A stretch of 64,000 nt of DNA from Crotophaga sulcirostris (lineage: Eukaryota; Chordata; Aves; Cuculiformes; Crotophagidae), in the NCBI GenBank assembly GCA_013397455.1, contig VYZB01000195.1:230968-294967 (forward strand). The letters are read 5' to 3'. Numbering within the stretch: position 1 is the first letter of the stretch; every line of letters begins with the position of its first letter. Made by a program: the position numbers and the translations under genes. The notes under the pieces are model-generated. The model was not told the DNA's origin, searched no databases, and worked only from the letters and a program-made list of their open reading frames with translations. This document shows, piece by piece, positions 38,843 to 49,595 of this stretch.

Positions 38843-41051
38843 AAAAGGAAGGTAGCTTTTAAGAGCTTGCCATGAAGATCTAAGTTAAAGGATTTTCTCT
38901 ACTACAAAGCCTGCATAGTTTCCCAGGCCAGGTGGACCTGATAGCACTGACTGCATGCTGAAAAATCTCATCCCCACCCTTCAGGCACTTTAATGTAAGC
39001 CTTTCCAGATACACTGGATAAACACTGTCAAAATGAACCTGAAAGGGTTGTTGTTGGTTTAGCCCTTAAATAATTATGAGTTTGTCTGTCTAATTACAAC
39101 ATAATCTTGTTTAAACTTGGATGGCTGTTTGCAGTATCTTTTAAATGAGGCGGAATCAGAAACAGTGAAAAACTAAAAATTTACAACTATTCTACTCTAA
39201 GGCATGGAAAAAAAAGAATTTTTACGCTGTAAAATTTAATCCAATCTGACAAAAAAAAAAAAGTCCAACTTGGAAGCAGTAAGATAAAGATGATGAAGAA
39301 TACTGTGGGACCTCCAAGATGCAATAGAAACTTAATACTCTATGGGTAATATTTTTCAAACAGTTTAGAAATAGTTTAAGGTAATTTACTGGAAGACTTG
39401 AGTGACAAAGCACATTACTCAAAGTGCCTTTCCTTCACTAGGCACTTTCTAAATTCTTTCTCTTTCATTTCTTTACTCTCAGGAGACTTTTAAATCCAGT
39501 GAACCAAAACACCACTTTGTTTGTTGGTATAGCAGGGCTGGCACAGATGGCAGACATTGCACCTGTTCCAATAAAAGGGGAAAACGGAGGGATAAACCAT
39601 AGCACTCATTAAAAGGAATCTACTGAAACATGAACAATTTGTATTTTGAATATCCTCCAGGAATAAAAGGAGAAATACATAAACAGACCTTGTTTTCACC
39701 TCCATCAGTTTAAAACAAGTTTGTTTAAAGGGAAATTCACATTTGTTTTATGTACAAAGAGAGTAGAGAGCACTAAAGAAACTATGATTTATGCTTTAAT
39801 TCCTTTAATAAAGCAGATGATTTTATCTAGCTAGTCCTACTCTTTTAAAAAAAAATATCTGTTGCCAGTTTTAATCACAATCAGTTAATCGCCCTGCTCC
39901 TTAGTTGTGGCAGCTTTTTTTAACTTTTACATTTTCTCATGCTGAGCAATATCACATTCTTATAATCTAGTCCATAATGATCAGAATAGCAACATAAGCA
40001 AAAGAATTTCTGCTCATCTATTAATAAATAACTGCACCTGTGGGAGGTAGGGGGAACCATCGAATTGCTTGGGTAGTTAGCAACAAAATTCACTGTAAAA
40101 TATATTTTTCCAGGCAGAAAGAATATGCTATGTAATACCTCATAGGTTATTAAAAAAACCTTAAATGAGAAGAAACATTAAATAACAGCTACTCAAAGGA
40201 TAAATATCTTCAAACATTTCCCTTGATCATCAGTGGCTGTGCTGTTCAACATCCCATATATTTCTCTCTATTTCTCTCACACATACACATACAAACACAA
40301 GCATTAAATACAAAATGTCATGAAAATTCCTAAGTATCATTTAAATGCTGGCAGCCCTGCACTGTAAAGCCATTTATATAAAACTGTGGTTGGCAGCTCT
40401 CACTCTTCCATGGGAACAAATTAACATTGGCATTCCAAACACAGGAAAGTAAGGAAATTAGAAACACAGTTTATATTTGGCCAGTGCTTTGAAATACTGT
40501 ACCATGCTACTGATGTCAATTAATGAAAAGCAGAATTTTGCGGAGAGGGTCTGGTTTTGAAACACATTAACACACGTTAAACATGTTTGCACAGGAACTG
40601 GATTGTAAGCATCTTGGTTCCAAAACAATAAAGCAATTACACTAAAACTTGTAGTCTCAAAGTTGCCATTAATTCAATCCACTCGATCTGGATCACCAAA
40701 GGATTTTCACTGACTTCAAGATGTAGACGACACAAATGCTTAAAAGAACGTGCATGTGCAAGGCACAGTATAGTGGGGCTTGCAGATATGGGCTTGCACC
40801 CAAGATAGCTCCTGTTATCTGCTGTAAATCAGGTAGGTTTATGTATAAATAATGCAACTGTAGATTGTATACCCAAATAAAGGGGGTCTCAGCAAACTTT
40901 GTAGTCTTCATCAACAAAATAAGGATTTCCCGAAGAGATATTAGAATCAGTTCAAACTTTTCTACCTGCAACCTTTTTGTAGCAAAGATATTTACTGACG
41001 AAGCTGAAACACTTCTGGTTTTCACATGTACACCAAAAAAATCTAGATGGC

Positions 41052-41125
41052 AGTTTATCTCCTGGCACAACTCCACTGACTTCAGTGGAGTTACTCCGGC
41101 ACGGAATTTGGCCCTGCAGCCTTTA
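41052..41125. repeat. Palindromic MITE-like repeat, copy C
   Basis: It contains a perfect inverted repeat, CTCCACTGA (41071-41079) and TCAGTGGAG (41082-41090), spaced by 2 nt, then TTACTCC and GGAATTTGGCCCTGCA. It is the best-preserved core in the window. Confidence 0.6.
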
Positions 41126-41480
41126 CAACACACTGTTTATTTGTACTGTGATTCAGATATTTTGATACGAGGAATCTTTCAGCGCTGAAGTTTCTCCATA
41201 TGAAATATGTCTTGTGTTAAGAAATATCAGTTTCACATTTTCGTCAACCATTATTTGTTAAATTCTGTTTGTTGGAAAGATGGGAGTTCAGCTGTAGTTC
41301 CATAACGTGGATTGGGCTAATAATGATAAGCAGTGACTAATAGGAGCTGGCTCATGTTTTGATTATTTGCAGCAAAGGAAAACTCCCCCAAAAACAATTT
41401 CAAGATTAGGAGAGAAAACGATTTGAAGCTCTAGCAGAAACTACTGCATGCTCATTATTTCAACACAGGGGCATTTCTTT

Positions 41481-41575
41481 GGTCCAATTCTCTTCTCAGT
41501 TGTGCTAGTGTAAATCAAGAGGGAGTTTATGGGAATTACTTTGGACGCACAGTTGTATAAATGAGACCATGGGGT
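41481..41575. repeat. Palindromic MITE-like repeat, copy D
   Basis: GGTCCAATTCTCTTCTCAGT, TGTGCTAGTGTAAATCAAGA and GGGAATTACTTTGGA match the outer and inner parts of the same repeat, about 350 bp from copy C. Confidence 0.5.
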
Positions 41576-41959
41576 AGGCTTCAGTAGAAATATGGCAATT
41601 TACATCAATGAAGACCTAGCCAAGATTTTTCTCTTGGGTTTCCATTTTCCAAACAAAAGCCTGTGCAGAACTTTATCCATGTGATTAGTCCTTGTGAGTA
41701 GTCTCATTTCCTTAAAACAGTTGTAGAATGAAAATCTTCATCCTGAAAGTAAACAGCTCACTCATTTCTTTAGAAGTTCCTTCCCTTTAGAGAAGGGAAT
41801 ATAATAGCATTTTATTTATATATATATAAAAAGTATATATCTATAGTTAATTCATGTGAGTGTTTTGATGCAGACCCTAGAGAGAACTGTACCACTGGAA
41901 AGGGCTTAAAATACTGTGGTCTTTTAATGTTGTGTATCAACAGGTAGTCTCTTTAACTG

Positions 41960-42200
41960 GCCTGCTCTCAAAATTTGCTTACTTGTGTTCTTGCTCAGAT
42001 GACTTAATCCATCATTGCAACTTCTCACCGGTATTCATCAAGTTAGAACAATTTATATACATAAAACTAATTGTGTTATCATTGTAACCACAAATTAACA
42101 GTTTCCATATAAATATTAGCATTTCCTCACTTGGTCCAAGGATAGAAGCCATAATGGCACTAGCAATATATTTGATTTAAACTAATTAAAAACAGAGGCT
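41960..42200. promoter_or_regulatory. Candidate regulatory element with Runx and homeodomain motifs
   Basis: Intron 1 stretch with TAATCC (42005-42010), a Runx consensus AACCACA (42086-42092), CTAATTG near 42067 and TAATTA (42183-42188). Function is inferred. Confidence 0.25.
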
Positions 42201-42630
42201 CTTGCAATTTAATATATTGATTTTACCAGTGGGACTTAAATCTTTTATAATAAGTGTACACAGCTGCACCACTCACCCACCGCCACTTTTAAACCTAATC
42301 CCTGCATTCCTCCTGACAATAACATGACAGGATCCACACATCCCAGTATTAGCCTTAACCCCGGTGACACTGCCAGAATGTATTAAACTAAAACATTGCA
42401 GTGTCCCATTTAAAAGGAGCCTGTCAACAGTCCTCAGTAGGCTTTAATAGTTATAATCTTTTTTTTAATTAATGTTTCCAACCACTTGTGTAACCTTCTC
42501 TCACACATCCCTTCCCCCCTACCCGAAAATGTGTTTCAAGCTTATTTACAAATGCAAACATAAAGCCTGGTTTCCTGCTGCCTGCCCAGAAGCCATTAAA
42601 GCCCCTTTGCAAGGGGAGCGATGGGGGATG

Positions 42631-42650
42631 CACACACACACACACGCACA
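42631..42650 (+). repeat. (CA)n microsatellite
   Basis: Twenty bases of CA dinucleotide with one CG interruption. Confidence 0.9.
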
Positions 42651-43969
42651 AGCAAAACCAACGCAAGCCGAGCTTGGGTGGGAGCGGGTCCTGTACGCTT
42701 CACTTGTGCCCAACTCCTGTTACAAGCATCACAAGATCTGGCCATCAAGGCTTGTCTCCTTCAAAGCATTTTACAAGCCGTCGTGTTTTGGCTTTTAAAC
42801 TACAGATCCCGGAGGGGGCTTCGCCTCCCCAGGATGGGCTGTGTGGGAACGGAGGAGAGACCCTGTCTCTGGGATAAATCCGCCGCAGAGGCGTGCGAGC
42901 TGATGGGGACAATTCCTGTGTCCTTTCTTTCCTTGCATGAGGACATCTGTCCTCAGCTGCTCCATTCTCTTCTACCACCGCACCCCTATGGCGGAGGTAA
43001 ATAGTTCCTGTTCTGTTCTGCCACTTTGCACCTGAGAATTAGAAAATTAATGAAGTGATCTCTAGAATAGGCCTGTACATTCAAAGCATACCTGCCAGTT
43101 GCTTGTTGCAGGTCAGCGTACTTCATACCTTTAGTTTGCTGCAAGCCTTCTACCTTAGCTAAGCTTATACCACCAAGTATTGCATATATCTGTACTGTCC
43201 AAAACAATTCCAGGATGTACCTGTTCAGACTTGAGAGCTTATAACAGCGCTAGGTGGAGGAGAAGAAAAAAAAAAAAGCCGAGGGCTCGGCCTAATGTAT
43301 GGACAAACCATGTGATCATGACCAGGCATCCAGGGCTAACATTTAATCTGCTTTGTTTCAAGTGGGAAATATGTGAAGATCAAATAAGTTCAAATCCAGG
43401 TCAAATATCCTTGAACAATCTTTGATTTATATAAGCAGGAAAATGAGGTTTAAAAGAAGTGATTATGAAAGGGTTACTAAAAACACAGCTGTACGCGTAC
43501 TCTTATATCTGAGGCTCTCCAAAGAAAAACTGTGTGACATCTATATTAACCTTTGGCTGTACACCAATGAAGGCCTGTAGTGAGCTGGAATGCAAGGCAG
43601 CCCCTTCCAAATTTTAACACAAGCCAGGTTACAGCTGCAAATGCCTGCAGCCCGTGCTCACTTTATAAAGTATTCCCTGAAGGAAATTTTTTAACTGTTA
43701 TAGAATCTTTTTCTAATACCCTACAGTGTTAAAGCCTGTTATTAAAGGGCAAAGAGATGGTTCTCCATGCCAAACACTTGTCAACAAAAAGGATAGCCAG
43801 ATGGTATGAAATAAAAGGAAACTTGGGGGCTCTTCAGCTTCTTGATTTACATTAACAAAAGCCACTTTCATGTGCTCCTTCCAAGAATGACTAATTTCCC
43901 CACCACCACCATTTTTTGCCAGGATTAAACAATGTTGTTCATTTTATAATCAACCACGAGACAAATTAA

Positions 43970-44130
43970 CAAACTGCATTATCACTTGTGCCGACTCTTT
44001 TAAAAAATATTCTAAGCAAGTCTGTTTACCCAGGAAAGATTACCCACATGAGGACAACTCAATTATTTTTAGAAGAGAGGGTCTAAGTAATCTAGAGGAT
44101 GTTTACTCCTTAGCTGCTGTTTATACACTT
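43970..44130. promoter_or_regulatory. Candidate forkhead-motif cluster
   Basis: Three same-strand forkhead-type motifs lie within about 100 bp in intron 1: TGTTTAC (44023-44029), TGTTTAC (44100-44106) and TGTTTAT (44118-44124). Function is inferred. Confidence 0.25.
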
Positions 44131-45429
44131 GAAATTAAACTTGTGCAAAAAATGCTTTGCCTTTTTTTTCAGTTCCTAAAATGGATCAGCTTGTAAACTG
44201 TACTTGGAGGGGATCTGAAACGAAATTCCATATACTGAAATTATAGTAATAAATTTTATAAAATTAGCCAGTAATTAACTGACTAACTTAGTCAGACCAC
44301 TCTGGCTAAATTACCTTTTAATTTATATACAACTTCATTCTTGACACAAATCCATTCCCCATCCATCTTAGCACAGGTGTAAGCTAAGACAAAATGTAAC
44401 CTGTGAATTAACTGGTTATAAATCTAAATCTAATTAATTGTCAAGATTTTACAGTAAAATTACATGCTTAGTACAAAGCTCCCTGCAACATAACCGTGAA
44501 ATGGAGCACCTGTATTCTGGTTCCTCCCTACCAATACACAGTGTAAATTCTGTGGAATAAATATACACTGTATCTCCATAGAAATCAATAGGGGGAGGGA
44601 GGGGTAGTGGTGGTTTTTTTTACTATGTAGCCCAGTAAATCTTGTGATATAAATCTTTATAATATTTTTAGGTTTTTTTCCTGTCAAGTTGTACAACCAG
44701 ATAGGTGAATATGAATAAAGCAAAAAAAAAAAAGTGGTTTTGTAGATTAGCACTTGGAAGCCTAGAATAATGTTTTATTTATTGAAATTTCAAAGTATTA
44801 TTTCTATACTCACTTTTACTTCCTCCATTCTAAGATGAAACTTTATTATGCTGTGACACTTCCTCATTGTAATGGCTCGACTATAGTAATAAAAGCCTAC
44901 CTGTGAAATGCAATGCTCACAGAGTATCTCTTACAAAACTAGGACACAGTTTACTACAGGATGCATTGAGCAATTCAGCTCTGCTTTAAAAGGGATCATT
45001 GTAGAAAGTCTCCAAAAAAATATCAGTTCTACAATAGATTTCTAATTTTCCCTGAATGTCATAGAAAACTGTACGTATCAAAGCAGGTGGTGTATTTGAC
45101 TATGTACGGGAGTGAGGGGCTGGTCTAATTCATTAAGCTGTCCATAAACAAGCCCGTCTTTGTCCTATAAAGATGAAAGACCGATGAATATAATGGGATG
45201 AAAGGTGTGCACAGTGATGAAGAAAGCTATTATAGATCTATGTCCTTTTTAAACTCGTCCTGGCATGCACTGATGACAAGGGAACAAAACATTATAGAAA
45301 GACCTCTGAAACGCGCCTTGCTGGTAATAATTCCACCTGTCCTCCTTGAAACTATTGGATTTGCCTGCTCTCTTACTACTCACTGACCATGCTGACAGCA
45401 ATTAAATTTTTTATTAAGTATTTTGCATA

Positions 45430-45560
45430 AAGAACACTTTTGGATTTCTAAGCCGACTTCAAAACCCAGCAGGTTGAAATGAATGAACATATCCACTATA
45501 GTCATCACGCTGCATCGGGATGTCGATTATCGATTACGTACAGTTTATACAGGTAAAACC
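45430..45560. promoter_or_regulatory. Candidate conserved element with TATCGATTA core
   Basis: GTCGATTATCGATTACGTAC (about 45523-45542) combines two CGATTA units and retains several CpGs in AT-rich intron sequence; TATCGATTA resembles Onecut/Cux sites. Function is inferred. Confidence 0.25.
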
Positions 45561-46392
45561 TGCTCTATTAAAAGTTCTCACGTAGAAACAGACGTGTCCG
45601 AAATGTATTTTTTATTTCAAAGTTTATGAATGTTTATGCTCCTTTGTATTCAAAATAGCTGTGGACCTGAATATTAATTCCTTTCGTGCAAAACTTCCAT
45701 GGGCTGCAAAGGTGACTTTTCCTTACATAGGAAGCACGGGATGGGAGAGCTGCAGTTTCACTGATGAAAGTCATGCACTATATAACTACATCCGAGGAGC
45801 AGAGCTGCTTCCCCAGAGCTAAACTCCCTTCTGTAAGGTACTTACGTGTTTCATAAAGGTTCTCTCCTCTCTACCGAAATGGAAACAAAAGTGTGAATTT
45901 CACTATCGTCATTTCAACATCCTTTGTCTTCTGTTCGAGACTCTCTCTGCACTCTGGTTGTACGTGGTGTAGGACCCAAGAACCACAGAGAACAATGTTA
46001 GCAAGATCACTCTTATCTCCAAAGGCAAATATTTGACTGCCATTGCTACTTTTGGCTGCTCAAATATTTGATTTTAAATGTGTCGTTGCTGATCGGCTTA
46101 AGTATCTAGCAGCGATTAAACCAACACTGTAATTCCAAATGGAAAGCACCAGTGCTCTCAAAGAGCGCAGCCCCCAGGCCAGATGTAATTCAGAGCTTCC
46201 CACCGTGAGGCTTATGGTAGTTAATAAGGAGGTGCAGCTCATGCAAACTAGAGATCTCCCATGGCGTCCCGTGTCTCCCTGTCATGCAAGAATTGTGCCA
46301 GGATGGCTACTGTGTCTAATAATTATTAACGTGTGTCACAGAGCCTTTACAGCTACTGATCTTTTCAGTTAGTTAAAGTGCTGGGATTAGAG

Positions 46393-46416
46393 AGGTGGTG
46401 ATTTAGGTGGCGATTT
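46393..46416 (+). repeat. Two-copy 12-bp tandem duplication
   Basis: AGGTGGTGATTT is followed by AGGTGGCGATTT, one mismatch. Confidence 0.85.
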
Positions 46417-46789
46417 AATCTTTGTTGCCTCTGAAGTTCCAGACATTGGAAGTGTCCAGAACAGTGACATCCATAAAGGTGTTAATGGATTTATTGGCAA
46501 CTGGGGTGTCTGTAAACCCTAGTGAGTTACGTGCCAGAGGTGGGCTCCTCTCTTGCTTTGTGTGTCCCTTTGTTTGGGGCAAAGCTCGAGCTGATGTTGT
46601 TTTGGAAGCATTATTCAGATTCTGTCTTGAACTTGCAGGCACCCAATCTGTACGTGTAGTGGTTTCAGAGCGGCACATGATGAGGTCTAAAAATGGACAG
46701 AGCGAACCAGGGTCTATAATCATATATTTAAAATAGAATGCTCATCCCAACAATGTTTTACTCAAATCCGGCCAAGTCAGTCCACACGG

Positions 46790-46990
46790 GTGTGCAATCT
46801 ACAGCAAGCAAATAGAAATCAGATTGGGCCGTGGCATCCAATTAGAGAGGCCTAGCAAGCTGCATGCAAAGCATGCCAACTTTCGTATCATTTGCATAAA
46901 CCCATCCACATGTGCTTGTGAGAAGAGGCGAGCTAGCTGCACAAACTGGGCTCAATAGAAAAAAGCTGCAGGAGTAAATAAGGATTTACT
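46790..46990. promoter_or_regulatory. Candidate octamer-containing element in 5' part of intron 1
   Basis: CAATTAG, two GCATGC motifs spaced 3 nt (46862-46867, 46871-46876), overlapping ATGCAAAG and a perfect octamer ATTTGCAT (46890-46897). It sits about 0.7 kb inside intron 1 from exon 1. Function is inferred. Confidence 0.3.
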
Positions 46991-47585
46991 GTGGAATCCC
47001 TCTCAAACCATTAGGAAAACATGTGTGAGCAGCTCAGCCTCTTCAGCCGAGGGAGCGCGGCGCTGGGATGCCGCAGGGAACTATCCGTCTGGGCAGCCCT
47101 GGTGGCTCTGCATCCCACACGAGCACCAGCCTGGCACTGGGAGCCGCGCCGTGCCCCGTCGTGGTCTTGCCCGGGGTTTTGTGTCCTCCTTGGTGGTGTG
47201 GGATGCAGAACAGACCTGCCAGCTGTCCTGTTCAACTCCTACCTGCAAATCCAGCTTCTGAGGAGCAGCAAGAAACTAGCGAAAGGGAGAAGACGACAAA
47301 GAACTTTTGCGTGTCGGTGTGCGGGGTGGAGCGTGGCGAGGGCTTGTGGCTGTCCAAATGCTGCGGTGGGAAGTCCGAGCCCTCTCCACGTTGCGGCCGC
47401 TTAATTAAAGCGCGTGCCTCTCCAAGGGCCGCTACCTGCCCTTCCTCACCCATCTGTCCCACCACGGAAACAGCTCCCAGGGCCACCTGTGCCACCAAGC
47501 CCCCTGCCCTCCCCGTCGGTGGCCGGGACTCTGCTCCTGGCACGCTTCTCCCAACCCGGTGGGTCCCGGCTCCTGCCCAACTCAC

Positions 47586-47971
47586 CCAAGTTGACGAAGC
47601 TCATGACCATGTCAGCCTCGGTGAGGAAGTTGCTGTCCTGCAGGCTGGCCAGCGGCGGCCCCTGCGTGCTGAAGATGGGCTTGTAGGGGTAGGAGAAGCC
47701 CTCGCCCTCCTCGGCGGCCGCCCCCGCCGCCCCCTCCTCCACGGACATGGCATTGTAGAGGTCCAGCATGAACATGGGGGCCGAGTTGTGCTTGCCGTGG
47801 AGGTGCGGGCGCGGGCGGTGCGGCAGCCCCAGGATGGAGAGGATCTCCCGCTGCATCTCGCGCCGCTCGGGGCCGCGCAGCCGCCGGTGGATGAAGCTGG
47901 AGTGCACCTCGTTGTCCACCGTGAAGTCGGCGAGCACGCAGCGCAGCCAGAGGGCGGGGGCGGCGGCGCCC
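47586..47971 (-). CDS. BMP7: BMP7 exon 1 (partial): end of signal peptide and N-terminal prodomain
   Basis: The exon encodes 128 residues plus one base of a split codon. It opens inside an alanine/leucine-rich stretch ending WLRCVLA, which matches the end of a signal peptide; cleavage is inferred before DFTVDNEV. Typical BMP7 prodomain follows: [60 protein letters not shown] and [10 protein letters not shown]. The donor is G|GTGAGT (GT at 47584-47585), leaving phase 1, which exon 2 completes to valine. An alanine/glutamate-rich insert ([14 protein letters not shown]) sits where human BMP7, from memory, has a glycine-rich run. The initiator methionine, most of the signal peptide and the 5'UTR are in the adjoining gap. 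The long open frame on the opposite strand here is an antisense shadow of this GC-rich exon. Confidence 0.95.
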
Positions 47972-48332
47972 NNNNNNNNNNNNNNNNNNNNNNNNNNNNN
48001 NNNNNNNNNNNNNNNNNNNNNNNNNNNNNNNNNNNNNNNNNNNNNNNNNNNNNNNNNNNNNNNNNNNNNNNNNNNNNNNNNNNNNNNNNNNNNNNNNNNN
48101 NNNNNNNNNNNNNNNNNNNNNNNNNNNNNNNNNNNNNNNNNNNNNNNNNNNNNNNNNNNNNNNNNNNNNNNNNNNNNNNNNNNNNNNNNNNNNNNNNNNN
48201 NNNNNNNNNNNNNNNNNNNNNNNNNNNNNNNNNNNNNNNNNNNNNNNNNNNNNNNNNNNNNNNNNNNNNNNNNNNNNNNNNNNNNNNNNNNNNNNNNNNN
48301 NNNNNNNNNNNNNNNNNNNNNNNNNNNNNNNN
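47972..48332. other. Assembly gap (361 N) covering BMP7 start codon
   Basis: Run of N abutting the open reading frame of exon 1. It must contain the initiator methionine and first residues of the signal peptide, and probably 5'UTR and promoter. GC-rich first exons commonly fail to sequence; the true size may differ from 361. Confidence 1.
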
Positions 48333-48346
48333 AAAAAAAAAAAAAA
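48333..48346 (+). repeat. Poly(A) tract at gap edge
   Basis: Fourteen A directly after the N run, likely part of why assembly stopped here. Confidence 0.9.
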
Positions 48347-48606
48347 TCCCTGTGACTGCCCAGAGGAGGAACGAGCGTCTGATCAGGTTGCTTTGCAGGA
48401 TGTTTGTGGAGGCTGCTGGAGCGGGGGAGCCCGTCCCGAGCGCTTAAATTAGCGTGGACGTAATTAAGGAGAAGACACCCCAGGAGGGAGGGTGGGTTAT
48501 GCATAAGGAAGGGGCCCAAACTCCCAGGGAGTTTATAGATGCAAGTAAATGGTCTGTCTGCACAAACGTCCATACACAGGCTGGCTTTATTTTTTTCCCT
48601 TCTACC

Positions 48607-48622
48607 TTTTTTTTTTTTTTTT
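48607..48622 (+). repeat. Poly(T) tract (16 T)
   Basis: Sixteen uninterrupted T. Confidence 0.95.
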
Positions 48623-49509
48623 AAAGAAGTACAGACGGGGAGGGACTGCCCAGGACATAACCACCAGCACTAAATTATTTAAAAAGTGATGATTACACAT
48701 TCGCGCACATAGGCATGTCCGTCTGCACACACAGAGCCCCAGGTCACTTTTTTCCAGCTGGCAACAGGGAGAGTTAATGGAGAAGCACTGGAAATCAGAG
48801 GGGGGAGTTATCATGTAAGAGTCATAAACCCAGGAACGTTTACTCAAATTGGAACCACCAACCTGTGCACACGGGGGGTTTATGCCATTACATTATCCTG
48901 CTCTCTCACCTTCCCCTTCTGCTCTCTGGTTACACACCTTTTTGGAACACTGTCTTGAGATGGGCTGTTAGCTTTTTAAACGAGTGACTTTTTTCCTTTT
49001 TTAACTCAGTGGGAGTAATATCTGCAGCAATGGAGCCCCAGCCTTGATTAGTGCAGGTAGATGTTTGCTGCCAGAGTAAATAATAATAATAATCTCAGCT
49101 AATAAATGTAGACTGCTGCTTCCCAAATCTTACTTGGAAAGCAAGGGAAAGGCAGGATGGAAGGGTTTAACTGGGTCACTGAGTTGAGCCCGAGGTAATT
49201 TCAGAACCCAAATATATATATACCTACACACTAAGTTTATGCTGGCATTAGGATTAATTCCTTAGGCAAAGGAGGAAGAAGAGGGGCAGGGAATAAAGGA
49301 GGTCAGCATCATTCTGACGTTCTCAGACGAGAAATATTTAGTAGTATCCAACACTAGGTCCTGCATGTGTTCTGGAAACTAATATTTGTCACTTCTTTTA
49401 GCTCTTTATGTTTAAAAACCTTCTGTGAACGGCAGCTCACTAGTCAGAAAAGCTGCATGGGAAGTGTTGAGCGATTTAGTGTGTTTGTATGCAGGCATGT
49501 GCACTTCTT

Positions 49510-49595
49510 AATAACAGGGAAACTGAGGCATGACATTGAAATGACTCACAAACCTACTGAAATAGTGGTGGAACCAGCATTAAATCCCTAGATGA
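49510..49595 (+). mobile_element. MIR/CORE-SINE fragment
   Basis: AACAGGGAAACTGAGGCATG, AAATGACTCACAAACCTACT and GTGGTGGAACCAGCATTAAA follow MIR (ACAGATGAGGAAACTGAGGC, AAGTGACTTGCCCAAGGTCA, GTGGCAGAGCCAGGATTTGA) in order and spacing. A 74-codon open frame over it is repeat-derived. Confidence 0.7.

Larger units (their letters stand above)
23768..47585 (-). other. BMP7: BMP7 intron 1
   Basis: A 23.8-kb first intron, proportionate to the large first intron of BMP7 in other vertebrates. No second gene or alternative exon is recognised. It carries MIR-like SINE fragments, palindromic repeat copies, microsatellites and several motif-dense stretches proposed as enhancers. The exon 1 end (about 47.02-47.58 kb) is GC- and CpG-rich. 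Confidence 0.85.
5209..47971 (-). other. BMP7: BMP7 gene, seven coding exons, 5' end lost in assembly gap
   Basis: This locus encodes bone morphogenetic protein 7, a secreted TGF-beta superfamily ligand. It is made as a precursor, cleaved by furin-type proteases, and signals as a disulfide-linked dimer through type I/II serine/threonine kinase receptors and SMAD1/5/8; known roles include kidney, eye and skeletal development. The seven exons read in minus-strand order 47586-47971, 23575-23767, 12751-12899, 9001-9198, 7454-7530, 6654-6764 and 5209-5358. All internal boundaries are GT/AG and the phases join without a frameshift. The visible product is 420 residues; from memory the human precursor is 431, so roughly 15-20 N-terminal residues are missing in the gap. 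Introns 1 to 6 are 23818, 10675, 3552, 1470, 689 and 1295 bp, counting gap Ns. BMP5, BMP6 and BMP8 are paralogues, but the mature sequence ([33 protein letters not shown]) is BMP7-type. Confidence 0.97.
47020..48450. promoter_or_regulatory. BMP7: CpG-rich island around BMP7 exon 1 and hidden promoter
   Basis: Sequence from about 47.02 kb through exon 1 to the gap, and again just beyond it to about 48.45 kb, is GC-rich with many CpGs, unlike the AT-rich surroundings. This fits a CpG-island promoter with the transcription start in or just above the gap. The core promoter cannot be read. Confidence 0.6.

Noticed and set aside
47068..48447. 459-codon plus-strand open frame through the gap
   Set aside because: It is antisense to BMP7 exon 1, a third of it is N, and its apparent length comes from GC-rich codons lacking stops.
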